Position numbers and translations under genes: made by a program. Under the pieces are notes generated by a model that saw only the letters and a list, made by a program, of their open reading frames with translations, had not been told where the DNA came from and made no database searches. From Bog-473 sp963766995 (GTDB taxonomy: Bacteria; Actinomycetota; Acidimicrobiia; Acidimicrobiales; RAAP-2), in NCBI GenBank assembly GCA_963766995.1, contig CAVYCE010000001.1:496001-560000 (forward strand): a stretch of DNA of 64,000 bases. Direction: 5' to 3'. This document shows positions 17,650-26,757 of this stretch, in pieces (the first letter of the stretch is position 1; the number at the start of each line of letters is the position of its first letter).

Positions 17650-17845
17650 CCGTTACACCCCCTAGGGAGAGGAGCGTCGTTCCCTGCTGGCTTTGGCCGG
17701 CGGGGGCGGCGCTTCTCTCGCGTGTTGCCGCAATTCGCATCGCTGCAAGGTCACCCCAACGACCTCTACGCTGACAACGGCCTGGAAGAAATCCGGGCAC
17801 CGACACCGCGACCTGATCGCTGCAGCACGCCTGAAAGGAGCCGAT

Positions 17846-18316
17846 GTGAGTATCCCGGCTGTTCCCTCTGACCTTTCCGATCTTCCTCAGGCCGATCAGG
17901 ACGCCATTGGTACGACCCTGATTTCCCTGATGACGGGGTTCAGGGAACGTGACGCCCAGAAGCTCGTGGGCGTCTACACATCTGACGCCGATTGGGTCAA
18001 CGCCTTTGGGACCGTGAAGAAAGGCGGAACCGAAATCGTCGACTATCTCCGAGGTCTCTTCGCCAGCGACAACTTCAATGCTGGGACACTCAAGGCTCCG
18101 CCCGAGACCTCATTTCGCCTTCTTACTAGCGAAGTCGTGCTCGTCTCGGCTCATCTGCAGGTCGAAGGTCAGAAACTCGTCGGTGGCGGAGAGATAGAAA
18201 TACGAGACAATCACTCGTTGCGGGTCCTCCAGCGTCAAAGCGACGGGTCCTGGCTGATCGTGTCGGAGATGTATAACGACGCCAACAGAGAGCAGACCTA
18301 CGAAGGTCATTCGTAG
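17846..18316 (+). CDS. SnoaL/NTF2-like (DUF4440-type) small protein
   Basis: 156 residues from GTG 17846, with AAAGGAG 5 nt upstream; the frame is open further upstream but without such a site. LMTGFRERDAQKLVGVYTSDADWVN and the C-terminal LQRQSDGSWLIVSEMYND match the cone-shaped NTF2-like fold of SgcJ/EcaC and DUF4440 proteins, which includes isomerases, hydrolases and binding proteins. No specific activity can be assigned. It lies between the permease and the phosphotriesterase-like gene and belongs to the same putative pathway. Confidence 0.8.
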   Translation: MSIPAVPSDLSDLPQADQDAIGTTLISLMTGFRERDAQKLVGVYTSDADWVNAFGTVKKGGTEIVDYLRGLFASDNFNAGTLKAPPETSFRLLTSEVVLVSAHLQVEGQKLVGGGEIEIRDNHSLRVLQRQSDGSWLIVSEMYNDANREQTYEGHS

Positions 18317-18345
18317 TTCAGAATGGTGGGCGCGACTTTGGGGGG

Positions 18346-19323
18346 ATGGCAGTGACCCAGGTGAATACCGCACAAGGGTCGATCGACGGAGCAGCCCTGG
18401 GCTCGACCTTGATGCACGAGCACGTCTTCGTCCTCAGTCCCGAGATCGAGAAGCGTTCCGATGAATGGGACGAGGCGGAGCAGCAGACGCGGGCGGTCGA
18501 GAAGCTCCGGGACCTGAAACAACGAGGCATTGACACCATCGTCGACCTGACAGTGATCGGACTGGGCCGGTATATCCCCCGAATCAAGATCATCTCCGAC
18601 GCCGTGCCCGAGATCAACATTGTGGTGGCCACCGGCGTCTACACCTACAACGACGTGCCCATGTACTTCCACTTCCAGGGGCCAGGCACTGTCCTGGGCG
18701 GCTCCGAGCCCATGGTCGAACTCTTCATTCGGGAGATCAACGTGGGCATCGGCGACACTGGCGTTAAAGCCGGAATCCTAAAGTGCGCCTCCGATCGGCC
18801 GGGCTTCACTCCCGGAGTCGAACGCGTCTTGCGCGCAGTGGCCCAAGCCCATCGCGCCACCGGCGTCCCCATCACCACCCACACCCCCACCCCACCCGAA
18901 CCGTGGGGTCTGCGACAACAGGAACTCTTTCGAGAAGAGGGAGTGGATTTGTCGAGAGTGGTGATCGGCCACAGCGGCGGCACTCTGAACACCGATTATC
19001 ACCTCGAACTCATTGAGAACGGCTCCTACTTGGGTTTTGACCACTTCGGTGTCTTCGGATTCAGCATGGACGAACGCGTCGATGCCGTGGCTCGCTTGTG
19101 CGCCCGCGGGCTGGCGGAGCGGATCGTGCTGTCCCATGATGCGATGTGCTTCGTCGACTGGTTCCCTCGCTCCATGATGGAGGCGGCCAAAGATTGGCAC
19201 TGGAACCACATCCCCACTGATGTCCTGCCGGCCATGCTCGAGCGCGGCATCAGCGATGCCGATATCCATCGGATGATGGTGGAAAATCCACGCCGCATCC
19301 TCGAGGGTGGTGCGCCGTATTGA
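18346..19323 (+). CDS. Phosphotriesterase-family metal-dependent hydrolase (lactonase/amidohydrolase-like)
   Basis: 325 residues. Every binuclear-metal ligand of the phosphotriesterase family is present: H24 and H26 (TLMHEHV), the carbamylated lysine K146 (AGILKCASD), H179 (VPITTHT), H209 (VIGHSGG) and D265 (VLSHDAM). Natural members hydrolyse lactones, carboxylic esters and N-acyl compounds more often than organophosphates. GGGGGG directly precedes the ATG. It is 29 bp after the SnoaL-like gene and 28 bp before the CoA ligase, so ring-opening or deacylation that feeds a carboxylate to the ligase is a reasonable inference. Confidence 0.88.
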   Translation: MAVTQVNTAQGSIDGAALGSTLMHEHVFVLSPEIEKRSDEWDEAEQQTRAVEKLRDLKQRGIDTIVDLTVIGLGRYIPRIKIISDAVPEINIVVATGVYTYNDVPMYFHFQGPGTVLGGSEPMVELFIREINVGIGDTGVKAGILKCASDRPGFTPGVERVLRAVAQAHRATGVPITTHTPTPPEPWGLRQQELFREEGVDLSRVVIGHSGGTLNTDYHLELIENGSYLGFDHFGVFGFSMDERVDAVARLCARGLAERIVLSHDAMCFVDWFPRSMMEAAKDWHWNHIPTDVLPAMLERGISDADIHRMMVENPRRILEGGAPY

Positions 19324-19351
19324 TTGTCTTGGCTCAAGCGGCCGCCAACGA

Positions 19352-20854
19352 ATGACCGATCTGCAGCCTGAACTCCTGGCCTCGCTGGCGAGAACGTTCC
19401 CCGAGGGCGTGGCGTGGAGAAATCTGGGCGACGGAAGCTCACTCACCATCGGCGACTGGCACGCAAGCTCAAACCGACTGGCTCGAGGTCTTAGAGCCCG
19501 AGGGCTCGACCAGGGTGAGCGGGTGGCACTGGCCATTGCTGAAGACGAGCCCCTTGCCTGGTTGATCACCTACATGGCCATTCACAAGGCCGGCCTGGTG
19601 GCGGTACCGCTGAACACTCGGTTCAGCACTTACGAGATGAAGCGACTGCTTGGGCATGCAGGGGCGGCCGGCCTGGTGATCGGTCATGGTTTGCTGGCCG
19701 ATCGCCCAGAATTGGCTGGCACTGTCGGGACGATCATCGATACCAAGGACGACTGGAAGGAAGCGTTAAGCCAGGACGACGGAGACATCGGCCATGTCAT
19801 TGCTCCCGACGATGTGGCCGACATCATGTACACCTCGGGTACGACCGGAGAACCAAAGGGTGTGGTCATCAGGCATGGCGGCTTGTCATCTAACGACCGC
19901 GTACCATCGCAGTGGTATGGGTTCGGCTTCGTCACGTCGTCACCCTTCACGACCACCAGCGGATCGCTCCTCATCTGCGGTCCAATGCGCGGTGGGCTGA
20001 GCGGCTGGTTTCTCCCGAAGTTCGATCCCGGTGTGTGGATGCGAGCCGTCGCCGCTGAGCGGCCGGTAGCAGCCTTTTTGGTGCCGGCCATGGTCCAGTT
20101 GATCGTGGCGCACCCTGAATTCGAAACGGCCGATCTATCCAGCCTCTCAGTGGTCAACATCGGGAGCGCTCCAATCGCGACCGAGACCCTTCGTCACTTC
20201 GGGTCCCGACTGCCCAGCGCCGACGTCACCTGCGGGTACGGCATGACGGAGTTCGGAGCCGTCACCTCAATGCCCATGGGAGATGGCGGTACGCACATGG
20301 GTTCGGTCGGTCGCGTTCTACCCGGAGTATCAGTTCGCATCGTCGACCCTGACGGCCGACCCCTTGCCGCTGACCAGGTTGGGCAGGTGGCGATCTCTGG
20401 AGAGCGCCCACCTCGCACGTATCTCAATGATGAGGGCGCGCCGGGGATCTCGGCGGACGAGTGGCTCATGTCCGGTGACCTGGGCTTTCTCGACCGGGAT
20501 GATTTCCTGTGGATCGTCGGAAGGCAGAAAGAGGTGATCATTCGAGGCGGACACAATGTCATGCCGGGCGAGGTAGAAGCCGAGCTCTTCGCGCATCAGG
20601 ATGTGACTGACGCCGCCGTCGCCGGTCTGCCGCATGAAGTACTTGGCGAGGATGTGGCCGCCTGGGTCGTCCTCAGTCCAGGTGCGCTCGTCTCGGCAGA
20701 CGAGTTGCGAGCTTTTCTTCTCACACGGTTGGCCGAGTACAAGGTGCCGCGCCGCATTACCTTGGTCGAGGCACTCCCCCGCAATTCGGCCGGGAAGGTG
20801 CTGAAAGCCAAACTGATCGCGAAGGATGAGCGGGGAGCGAGAGATGACCGATGA
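19352..20854 (+). CDS. Class I adenylate-forming acyl-CoA synthetase
   Basis: 500 residues from ATG 19352. Motifs include the P-loop MYTSGTTGEPKGVVIRH, the A5 block GYGMTEFGAV, the hinge FLDRDDFLWIVGRQKEVI, and the catalytic lysine segment PRNSAGKVLKAKL (A10). It activates a carboxylic acid with ATP and transfers it to CoA; medium-chain or aromatic acids are typical for this length, but the acid is unknown. It follows the phosphotriesterase-like gene and overlaps the start of the enoyl-CoA hydratase gene. Confidence 0.9.
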   Translation: MTDLQPELLASLARTFPEGVAWRNLGDGSSLTIGDWHASSNRLARGLRARGLDQGERVALAIAEDEPLAWLITYMAIHKAGLVAVPLNTRFSTYEMKRLLGHAGAAGLVIGHGLLADRPELAGTVGTIIDTKDDWKEALSQDDGDIGHVIAPDDVADIMYTSGTTGEPKGVVIRHGGLSSNDRVPSQWYGFGFVTSSPFTTTSGSLLICGPMRGGLSGWFLPKFDPGVWMRAVAAERPVAAFLVPAMVQLIVAHPEFETADLSSLSVVNIGSAPIATETLRHFGSRLPSADVTCGYGMTEFGAVTSMPMGDGGTHMGSVGRVLPGVSVRIVDPDGRPLAADQVGQVAISGERPPRTYLNDEGAPGISADEWLMSGDLGFLDRDDFLWIVGRQKEVIIRGGHNVMPGEVEAELFAHQDVTDAAVAGLPHEVLGEDVAAWVVLSPGALVSADELRAFLLTRLAEYKVPRRITLVEALPRNSAGKVLKAKLIAKDERGARDDR

Positions 20855-21692
20855 CTACACCACGCTCATCGTCGAGCAGATCGGCTCGGTGCGTCGACTG
20901 ACATTGAACCGCCCCGAACAGCACAATCCCCTCACTCCCAAGTGCATCCGTGAGTTGCTGCACGCAGTTGCTCAGTCGGAGTCCGACCCCGAAGTTCGGG
21001 TCATCGTCATCCGCAGTACTGGTCGCTCTTTCTCGTCGGGCTATGGCTTTGTCGCCGAGGATGTCGAGCCGGGCGACTTCGTGCAGCATGAGTGCATTGA
21101 GGGCGACGTTTCCGCCATGCTCGACCTGGCCTCAGGCTGGGCCCGACTTTGGGATTGCGCGATCCCCGTCATCGCCCAAGTCCATGGCAATTGCCTGGCC
21201 GGCGGAACCGACCTGGCCTTGCACTGTGACCTCGTGGTGGCCTCGGAAGACGCCCGCATCGGCTTCCCGCCGGTGCGATCCATGGGCGTCCCACCCACCA
21301 ACATGTGGCTCTACCACCTCGGTCCGCAATGGACCAAGCGGCTCCTCCTTACCGGTGACACGCTCACCGGCACGGAGGCACGGGAGATCGGCCTGGTGGT
21401 GGACGCGGCTCCCGCTGAAGGACTCGATGTATACGTAATGCAACTGGCAACTCGAATGGCGCTCATCGGACGGGATTTACTCATCGCCAACAAACGTGTA
21501 GTCAACATGGGCGTGGAGCTCATGGGACGGTCGCAGCTGCAGAAATTCGCTGCGCTCAACGATGCCATAGGACATCGATCCCGTGAGGCACTTGCCTTTT
21601 CCGATCGGATCGGAGAGATCGGATTGAGGAACGCCGTACGCGAACACGACGCGCGCTTCAGTACTCCGGACGAAGAGACGCCCCCGAGTTAG
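20844..21692 (+). CDS. Enoyl-CoA hydratase/isomerase family protein
   Basis: 282 residues from ATG 20844, which has GGGGAG 6 nt upstream; ATG 20826 is in frame. The crotonase fold shows SFSSGYGF (oxyanion loop), NCLAGGTDLALHCDLVVAS and RIGFPPVRSMGVPP. The acid-base pair of hydratases is not obvious, so hydration, isomerisation or C-C cleavage are all possible. It overlaps the upstream CoA ligase by 11 bp and is the last gene of the 14.5-21.7 kb cluster. Its stop shares bases with the convergent CMD gene. Confidence 0.87.
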   Translation: MTDDYTTLIVEQIGSVRRLTLNRPEQHNPLTPKCIRELLHAVAQSESDPEVRVIVIRSTGRSFSSGYGFVAEDVEPGDFVQHECIEGDVSAMLDLASGWARLWDCAIPVIAQVHGNCLAGGTDLALHCDLVVASEDARIGFPPVRSMGVPPTNMWLYHLGPQWTKRLLLTGDTLTGTEAREIGLVVDAAPAEGLDVYVMQLATRMALIGRDLLIANKRVVNMGVELMGRSQLQKFAALNDAIGHRSREALAFSDRIGEIGLRNAVREHDARFSTPDEETPPS

Positions 21693-22171
21693 ACGTCGGT
21701 GAGGGATGTTTCAGTGATGCCGAGCACGTGCAGCATCCGTCCCAGCCCAAGGAAAGCCGACAGACAGATCGTGAGGTCGAGTATCTCGGCATCAGAGAAG
21801 CACGTCTATAGCTCATCAAACAACGCATCGTCGATGCCACGATGGTCGGTGGCGAAGCGTTCGGCGTACGCCATCGCCAGTCGCTCCTGTTCCGTGAATG
21901 TCGCTGTGGCATCTTCCGCGCCCACCTGGCAATAGAACTCCTCGGACAGCCCCTGCGCTTTCACGGTGTCGGCTCGAAACGCCATGCAGACAGTGCACTC
22001 GTTCAGCTGCGCCATCCGCATTCGTGCTGCTTCACGCACGCCCACCGGAAGGATGCTCTTGTGGTAGGCGGCGTCAATCAGGCGATTGACCGCCGCGCCC
22101 ATTTCGGGACGAAGCGACCACACCTGGACGGCATCGCCCCCCTCACCAGCGGGAAAAGTGAGTCTGGCCAT
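21689..22171 (-). pseudogene. Carboxymuconolactone decarboxylase family gene interrupted by an in-frame TAG
   Basis: The first 121 residues (MARLTFPAGE...) contain the family helix with C59 and C62 (NECTVCMAF) and run to GIDDALFDEL. A TAG stop occupies 21806-21808, but the same frame continues with TCFSDAEILDLTICLS and FLGLGRMLHVLGI, the expected C-terminal helix of these proteins, to a TAA at 21689-21691. The reading frame is unbroken, so this is one nonsense codon, not an indel. Either a recent null mutation, a sequencing error, or readthrough. A leaderless promoter precedes the ATG. Confidence 0.8.
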
Positions 22172-22183
22172 GGTGGGACCTTA
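22172..22183 (-). promoter_or_regulatory. Leaderless -10 of the interrupted CMD gene
   Basis: TAAGGT on the minus strand (22178-22183), 6 nt, then the ATG at 22171. Confidence 0.55.
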
Positions 22184-22204
22184 CGTCGGGGCGCGCTCGG
22201 GTGC

Positions 22205-24079
22205 TTATGTGTGGCTCAGGCCAAGTCGGCGGTCAAGTGCCGCCTCAATAAAGGAAAACGCTGTGTCCGGGGGTGGGAGCAGTCCGCGGCGGGCGGCCGA
22301 AATGGCGCTGCATGAAGTGACAACGGCCATGTGGGTGAAGGCCTGCGGAGTATTCCCCAGGTGTTCTCCGGTCACTGGATCGACCATTTCGGCATAAATG
22401 CCGACATCGTTGGCCAGACCGAAGAGGCGGTCCAGAAGCGTCTCGGCCTCGTCAATACGACCGGAGTGCACCAACGCATCGAGGAGCCAAAAGGAACAAA
22501 GGAGGAAGGAACCTTCATCACCGGCGAGGCCGTCTGATGAACGGTAACGATGGACGTGCACACCGTCGCTCAAGTCACGCAGGACGACATCAATAGTCGC
22601 CTGGACCCGAGGGTCGGCCGGAGGCAGGAAACCGAGCGCCGGAATCAACAGGGCAGCCGCATCGGCCAGCGGGTGTCCGGCTGCTTGCACAAACCAGCCA
22701 TCAGGACATCCTTCCGAGAGGAGCCACTCCGCAACGGCATCGCGTTCGCTTCGCCAACGGGTGACGTCGCCGTCAAGCCGACCGGAGTCTGAAAGTTGAA
22801 CTGCGCGGTCCAATGCCATCCAGCAATTGAGTTTCGAATGCACAAAATGACGCGGTTCGTCTCGAATCTCCCAGATCCCCTGATCAGGCCTTTGCCAGGC
22901 TTGCACGGTCAGGTCGGCTACCCGTCGGAGAAACTCTGCATTGTCGACCGTGAGCTCGCCTCCTGCCCTCCCGAAGAGATAACCCGCTTCTAGAAGTTGC
23001 CCCAACGAATCCAGTTGGAGCTGCCCGGCTGCTCCATTTCCGATTCGAACGGGACCTGAGCCTCTGTGTCCTCGGAGGCCTTCAAGAGGAATCTCCGGAA
23101 GCTGTCGTTCACCCGTGACCCGGTACATGATCTGCAGATCCTCGGGTCGGCCGGCACCAGTTCGCTCCAGCCAACCCTTGAACGCCGTGGCCTCACCTAG
23201 AAACCCGAGCAGCGCTAAAGACGCCAAGGTGAGCGTCGCATCGCGGATCCACGTGAAGCGGTAGTCCCAGTTCCTTCCACCGCCGATCCATTCCGGAAGA
23301 GAGGTGGTCCCCGCCGCCACCACTGCTCCAGTTGGCGCATACGTCAAACCCTTGAGCACTAAGGCAGAGCGGTGCACTCTCCGTTCATGGTCTCCCACGT
23401 AGTTGCAGTGAGTCAGCCAGTTCTCCCAGAACGAAATCGTGTCAGTGAGCCTGATTGCCATATCGGCCACCGGATTTTCGATTCCTTCGAATGGTGATGC
23501 GCCAGCGGCCGGCGTCCAGGCCACCTCAATCCACCGCTCGCTACCGGCTTCCATCTGCCACCGAGCGAAGACGTGTAACTGGTCGACTTCAAGGTCGTCG
23601 CTGGCCCGGATCCACAGCGCATCCGGTCCACCCACAATCATCGCCATCGTTGAACCAACGGACCTGAATCGAGGCAGTACCGATCCGTATTCGAAACGTG
23701 GACACAAATCGATCAACGCGTTGGCGGAACCAGAAATGCAGCGCACTCGACGGAGCACGGAGGCCCGGTTGGTCACCGCGGTCGGACTCAGCGACTGAAA
23801 CGGGAGCACCGGCATGCAGTCCGTGAGCTCGAACTCGCCATCATCGGTGCTGAGGACGGTCTGCAGCACATTGGTGGATGGCAGGTAGGCCCGCCGGACT
23901 GCTCGCACGTGACCTTCTGGTGCGATGCCGAAATGCCCCGCGTCGGGATCGAGCGCCCGGGCGAAGATGGATGGGGAGTCAAAGCGCGGAAAGCACAGCC
24001 ATTCGATGACCCCATCAAGACCCACGAGGGCCAGTGAGTGGCAGTCACCGATTACGCCGTAATCGCCGATCTGATTCAT
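22205..24079 (-). CDS. Glycoside hydrolase family 15 protein (trehalase/glucoamylase-like)
   Basis: 624 residues from ATG 24079; the upstream extension is not conserved-looking. MNQIGDYGVIGDCHSLALVG opens the N-terminal beta domain typical of actinobacterial GH15 trehalases. The (alpha/alpha)6 barrel follows with GGRNWDYRFTWIRDATLTL, GIWEIRDEPRHFVHSK (a likely catalytic Glu) and GDEGSFLLCSFWLLDAL (second acidic site). It probably hydrolyses trehalose or another alpha-glucoside in the cytoplasm; no signal peptide is present. The kinase and zinc dehydrogenase genes lie upstream on the same strand. Confidence 0.88.
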   Translation of the reverse strand: MNQIGDYGVIGDCHSLALVGLDGVIEWLCFPRFDSPSIFARALDPDAGHFGIAPEGHVRAVRRAYLPSTNVLQTVLSTDDGEFELTDCMPVLPFQSLSPTAVTNRASVLRRVRCISGSANALIDLCPRFEYGSVLPRFRSVGSTMAMIVGGPDALWIRASDDLEVDQLHVFARWQMEAGSERWIEVAWTPAAGASPFEGIENPVADMAIRLTDTISFWENWLTHCNYVGDHERRVHRSALVLKGLTYAPTGAVVAAGTTSLPEWIGGGRNWDYRFTWIRDATLTLASLALLGFLGEATAFKGWLERTGAGRPEDLQIMYRVTGERQLPEIPLEGLRGHRGSGPVRIGNGAAGQLQLDSLGQLLEAGYLFGRAGGELTVDNAEFLRRVADLTVQAWQRPDQGIWEIRDEPRHFVHSKLNCWMALDRAVQLSDSGRLDGDVTRWRSERDAVAEWLLSEGCPDGWFVQAAGHPLADAAALLIPALGFLPPADPRVQATIDVVLRDLSDGVHVHRYRSSDGLAGDEGSFLLCSFWLLDALVHSGRIDEAETLLDRLFGLANDVGIYAEMVDPVTGEHLGNTPQAFTHMAVVTSCSAISAARRGLLPPPDTAFSFIEAALDRRLGLSHT

Positions 24080-24242
24080 CGCACCCCCACGCGAACCGCG
24101 CTGACGGCGGAAATAGGCCTGCTCTGTGCCCTCACCATAGAAAGGATCGACCGACGATGCGTGGCTTGACCTCTGTAGGTTCGAATTGCTTAATTGGCCT
24201 TGAGTATCGCGGCCACCAGGTGGTGCGGCCCGCTTGACGCCA

Positions 24243-24728
24243 TCAAGCTTTTTCAGCGGGCGGGTCGAACAACCGCATCTCCTCTTCGTCCGGAGCCTGA
24301 AATACCGCAGCCCATTCTTCAAAGTGAGCCCGAGTCATCGGCGCGGCCGACCATTCAGGCGACACATTGCGACGTTCGGCCCGCTCGATAAGCTCGCTCA
24401 AGGGCGCCTGAAGGTAATGCAGTTCAACTCCTACGCCCAGTGCTCGCGCCCCGAGGCGCTTCTCGTCCCGTTCAACCCTGGCCCAGTGTCCCCACTCCAA
24501 AATTACGCTCTGGCCTCGAGCGAGGAGATCCTGAGCAAGCGCCCACAACTGGTGCTCGACGCGCTCTCGGAACTCGTCGTCCCACAGGTCACCACCCAGT
24601 TGAACGACCCTCTCGTCTTTATCCAACCGGATGCCGGGCAACTCGGACGCCAGCTGACGAGCAAGTGTCGACTTGCCCGAGGCCGGGAGTCCACAGATCA
24701 ACACGAGGCGCGTCGAAGAACCCTTCAC
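24243..24728 (-). CDS. P-loop kinase (AAA_33/zeta-toxin-like NTPase)
   Basis: About 161 residues from GTG 24728. Walker A is GLPASGKST (13-21), followed by RLDKDERVVQLGGDLWDDEFR and a second acidic site in VILEWGHWARVERDEKR. This layout fits small-molecule or RNA-linker kinases of the AAA_33 group that phosphorylate sugars, aminoglycosides or similar hydroxyls. It starts 22 bp after the stop of the zinc dehydrogenase and is on the same strand as it and GH15, hinting at carbohydrate metabolism. Substrate unknown. Confidence 0.8.
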   Translation of the reverse strand: MKGSSTRLVLICGLPASGKSTLARQLASELPGIRLDKDERVVQLGGDLWDDEFRERVEHQLWALAQDLLARGQSVILEWGHWARVERDEKRLGARALGVGVELHYLQAPLSELIERAERRNVSPEWSAAPMTRAHFEEWAAVFQAPDEEEMRLFDPPAEKA

Positions 24729-24750
24729 ACGCGAATCCTCACATCGGTCC

Positions 24751-25746
24751 CTAGTGACCGGAGACGACAATCTGCGTCTTGAGGCCCCGGCCAGAGCTGA
24801 AGCTGGCGACCGCCTCTGGAAATGCATCCAATGCAAAGCGGTCGGTAATGAATACGGCTGGGTCGATGGCGCCGCACTTCAGGAGACTCTGGGCCCGCTC
24901 GAATGAGTTCAGCACCGCCATCGAGCCAGTGATGGTGATCTCTCGCCGATAGACGTCATAGGGAGAGAACTCCACGCGGACAGACGGATCAGCTACTCCG
25001 AATTGGAGGTACGTGCCCCCCCGAGCCACCGCCGCCAGACCCTCGGTGATGGCCGCTGGCGACCCCGTGGCGTCAATCACCACGTCCCACCCATCGTTGT
25101 CACCGAGCGAACCAATCGATTCGGCACTCTTCGAGCAACCAAGCAGGTCCGCGATACCTCGACGGTGATCAGAAGGTTCGACGACATCGACCTCTACGGC
25201 GCCCGATCGGAGACCGAGCGCCAACATCATCAATCCCATGGTTCCGGCACCGAGTATGAGGACATTTTGTCCCATGGCGTTCCGTAGGACGTCGTACCCA
25301 TGTACAGCACACGACAAAGGTTCGATGAGCGGTGCTGACAAGAGATCGATCTCGTCGGGCAACACAGTGCAGCAGCTCTCGGGTGCGGCCATGAAGGTTG
25401 CCGCGCCGCCCGGTTTCGTTATGCCGAGAGCACCCAACTGTGGACAGAGATTCGTTCGTCCTCGGTGGCACTCGCGACAGCGCCCGCAGGGGAGGTTTGG
25501 GTCGACAGCCACACGATCACCGATTCGCAGGCCTGCCACCTGACTATCGATTGCCACCACCGTGCCGGCAACCTCATGTCCCGGGATCACCGGCAGCGCA
25601 CCATGGTGCCCAGCCAGAACGTGAAGATCTGTCCCACAGAGCCCCGTGGCGGCCACTTCAATGACCACCTCGGACCAACCAGGCGTGGGGTCGTCCACCG
25701 TCGCGACTTCGATGACTCCTGGTTCGACAATCAAGGCTGCCTGCAT
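24751..25746 (-). CDS. Zinc-dependent medium-chain dehydrogenase
   Basis: 331 residues behind a good AGGAGG ribosome site. The catalytic zinc site uses the Cys in TGLCGTD and the His in IPGHEVAGTV. The structural zinc lobe is CGRCRECHRGRTNLC. The NAD-binding fold contains VLILGAGTMGLMML. It resembles threonine/sorbitol/xylitol-type polyol dehydrogenases and oxidises a secondary alcohol or polyol with NAD. Placed before a kinase and a GH15 glycosidase, it may act in sugar or polyol use. It converges with nothing and is followed by the kinase. Confidence 0.88.
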   Translation of the reverse strand: MQAALIVEPGVIEVATVDDPTPGWSEVVIEVAATGLCGTDLHVLAGHHGALPVIPGHEVAGTVVAIDSQVAGLRIGDRVAVDPNLPCGRCRECHRGRTNLCPQLGALGITKPGGAATFMAAPESCCTVLPDEIDLLSAPLIEPLSCAVHGYDVLRNAMGQNVLILGAGTMGLMMLALGLRSGAVEVDVVEPSDHRRGIADLLGCSKSAESIGSLGDNDGWDVVIDATGSPAAITEGLAAVARGGTYLQFGVADPSVRVEFSPYDVYRREITITGSMAVLNSFERAQSLLKCGAIDPAVFITDRFALDAFPEAVASFSSGRGLKTQIVVSGH

Positions 25747-25839
25747 GCCCCTCCTACTCCCGGTCGGCGTCAGTTCTGGGCGACGTTGCTGCCCAAGACA
25801 TTCCCATATCGGTCGACCACGCCAGTCACATCACAATGT

Positions 25840-26319
25840 CTAGCCACCGCCTCGCTGCGCCCAGCGGCGGACGGTTGATGGGCGAGGTTCCGGTGCCGAG
25901 ATGGCCGCCATTGACGCACGTAGCTTCTCCAACAATTCAGCCAGCACCCGTACCTGCTCGGGCTCCCAGTCCTTCACATATGCCTCGAACCGCTTGAGAC
26001 CGAACTGTTCCAAGCGACGCAATTCGTCTGAACCAGCTGGCAGCAGGGTCACCAGACACGAACGCCGATCGGCCGGGTCGGCCGCCACATCCACCAATCC
26101 GGCATCTTCGAGCTCGCGGATCTGACGGGTAATGAGGGAAGGGTGCACCTGTTGGATTTCCGCTATTTCCGACGGTCGGATGCCCTTTCGCCCAACGACT
26201 ACCTGCAAAAGACTCAGCGTGCTGGCCCCTTTTCGGAGGCGTCGAGCCCGTTCCAGACCGGTGTTGATCGTCAAAAGAGCCGCCACCATCGACCGCACAT
26301 CACGTTTGTTCGGAGCCAC
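25840..26319 (-). CDS. MarR family transcriptional regulator
   Basis: 159 residues from a GTG start. The winged helix contains GIRPSEIAEIQQVHPSLITR (HTH) and ADPADRRSCLVTLLPAG (wing). It is divergent from a small DUF5808-like gene and an ABC exporter; a perfect 13-bp palindrome lies between them at 26338-26350. It probably represses itself and the exporter until a toxic ligand is bound. Confidence 0.88.
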   Translation of the reverse strand: MAPNKRDVRSMVAALLTINTGLERARRLRKGASTLSLLQVVVGRKGIRPSEIAEIQQVHPSLITRQIRELEDAGLVDVAADPADRRSCLVTLLPAGSDELRRLEQFGLKRFEAYVKDWEPEQVRVLAELLEKLRASMAAISAPEPRPSTVRRWAQRGGG

Positions 26320-26337
26320 AATGGGTAACTCTATTAC

Positions 26338-26350
26338 TTGACTGAGTCAA
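26338..26350. promoter_or_regulatory. Perfect 13-bp palindrome, probable MarR operator
   Basis: TTGACT-G-AGTCAA, perfectly symmetrical, 18 bp before the MarR GTG and 34 bp before the next gene on the other strand. Position and symmetry fit a shared operator controlling both directions. Confidence 0.7.
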
Positions 26351-26384
26351 TCAATGTTAAACAAGAGGCGACGAAAGGCCACAT

Positions 26385-26618
26385 ATGAAGCGAAACGGAT
26401 CGCTCGCTGGCATCCCGTACGACACCCGCCGCCCCACCATGGCTCGAGTGAAGTTCACCTACTGGAGTGCTGAGAATCCGAGGTTCTTTCCACCAAAGGT
26501 CGACGGTCTGGGCTGGGGCCTCAACTTCTACTGGGTGGTGCACCCTCTCCGCTGGCTCAAGGTACGCCGAGTGTCGGCACAGGCACCCAACCCATCGGCC
26601 GACGGCCCAGTCAGCTAA
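26385..26618 (+). CDS. Small basic protein resembling DUF5808
   Basis: 77 residues. The block ENPRFFPPKVDGLGWGLNF followed by a Pro and Trp recalls the short DUF5808 motif of actinobacterial membrane-associated proteins (NPR-FFPPK-GLGWGLNF). No transmembrane helix is long enough to be certain. A GAAAGG ribosome site precedes the ATG. It sits between a MarR operator and an ABC exporter, so it is probably part of that regulon. Function unknown. Confidence 0.6.
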   Translation: MKRNGSLAGIPYDTRRPTMARVKFTYWSAENPRFFPPKVDGLGWGLNFYWVVHPLRWLKVRRVSAQAPNPSADGPVS

Positions 26619-26757
26619 GCGAAAAAGTCGCGACCGGCGAGTCGTCAGGCGAGAGCCTCTTCTCGAACTCTCGGTGAGGCGTCCCCGCCAGCTTGACCGG
26701 TGCTCGCCGAAGCTCCAACTACCTCAATTCAATGCCATCCAAAGGACCGTGAACCAC

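Noticed and set aside
21806..21808. TAG as a pyrrolysine codon
   Set aside because: No PylRS, tRNA-Pyl or methylamine methyltransferase is visible; a point mutation or sequencing error is simpler.
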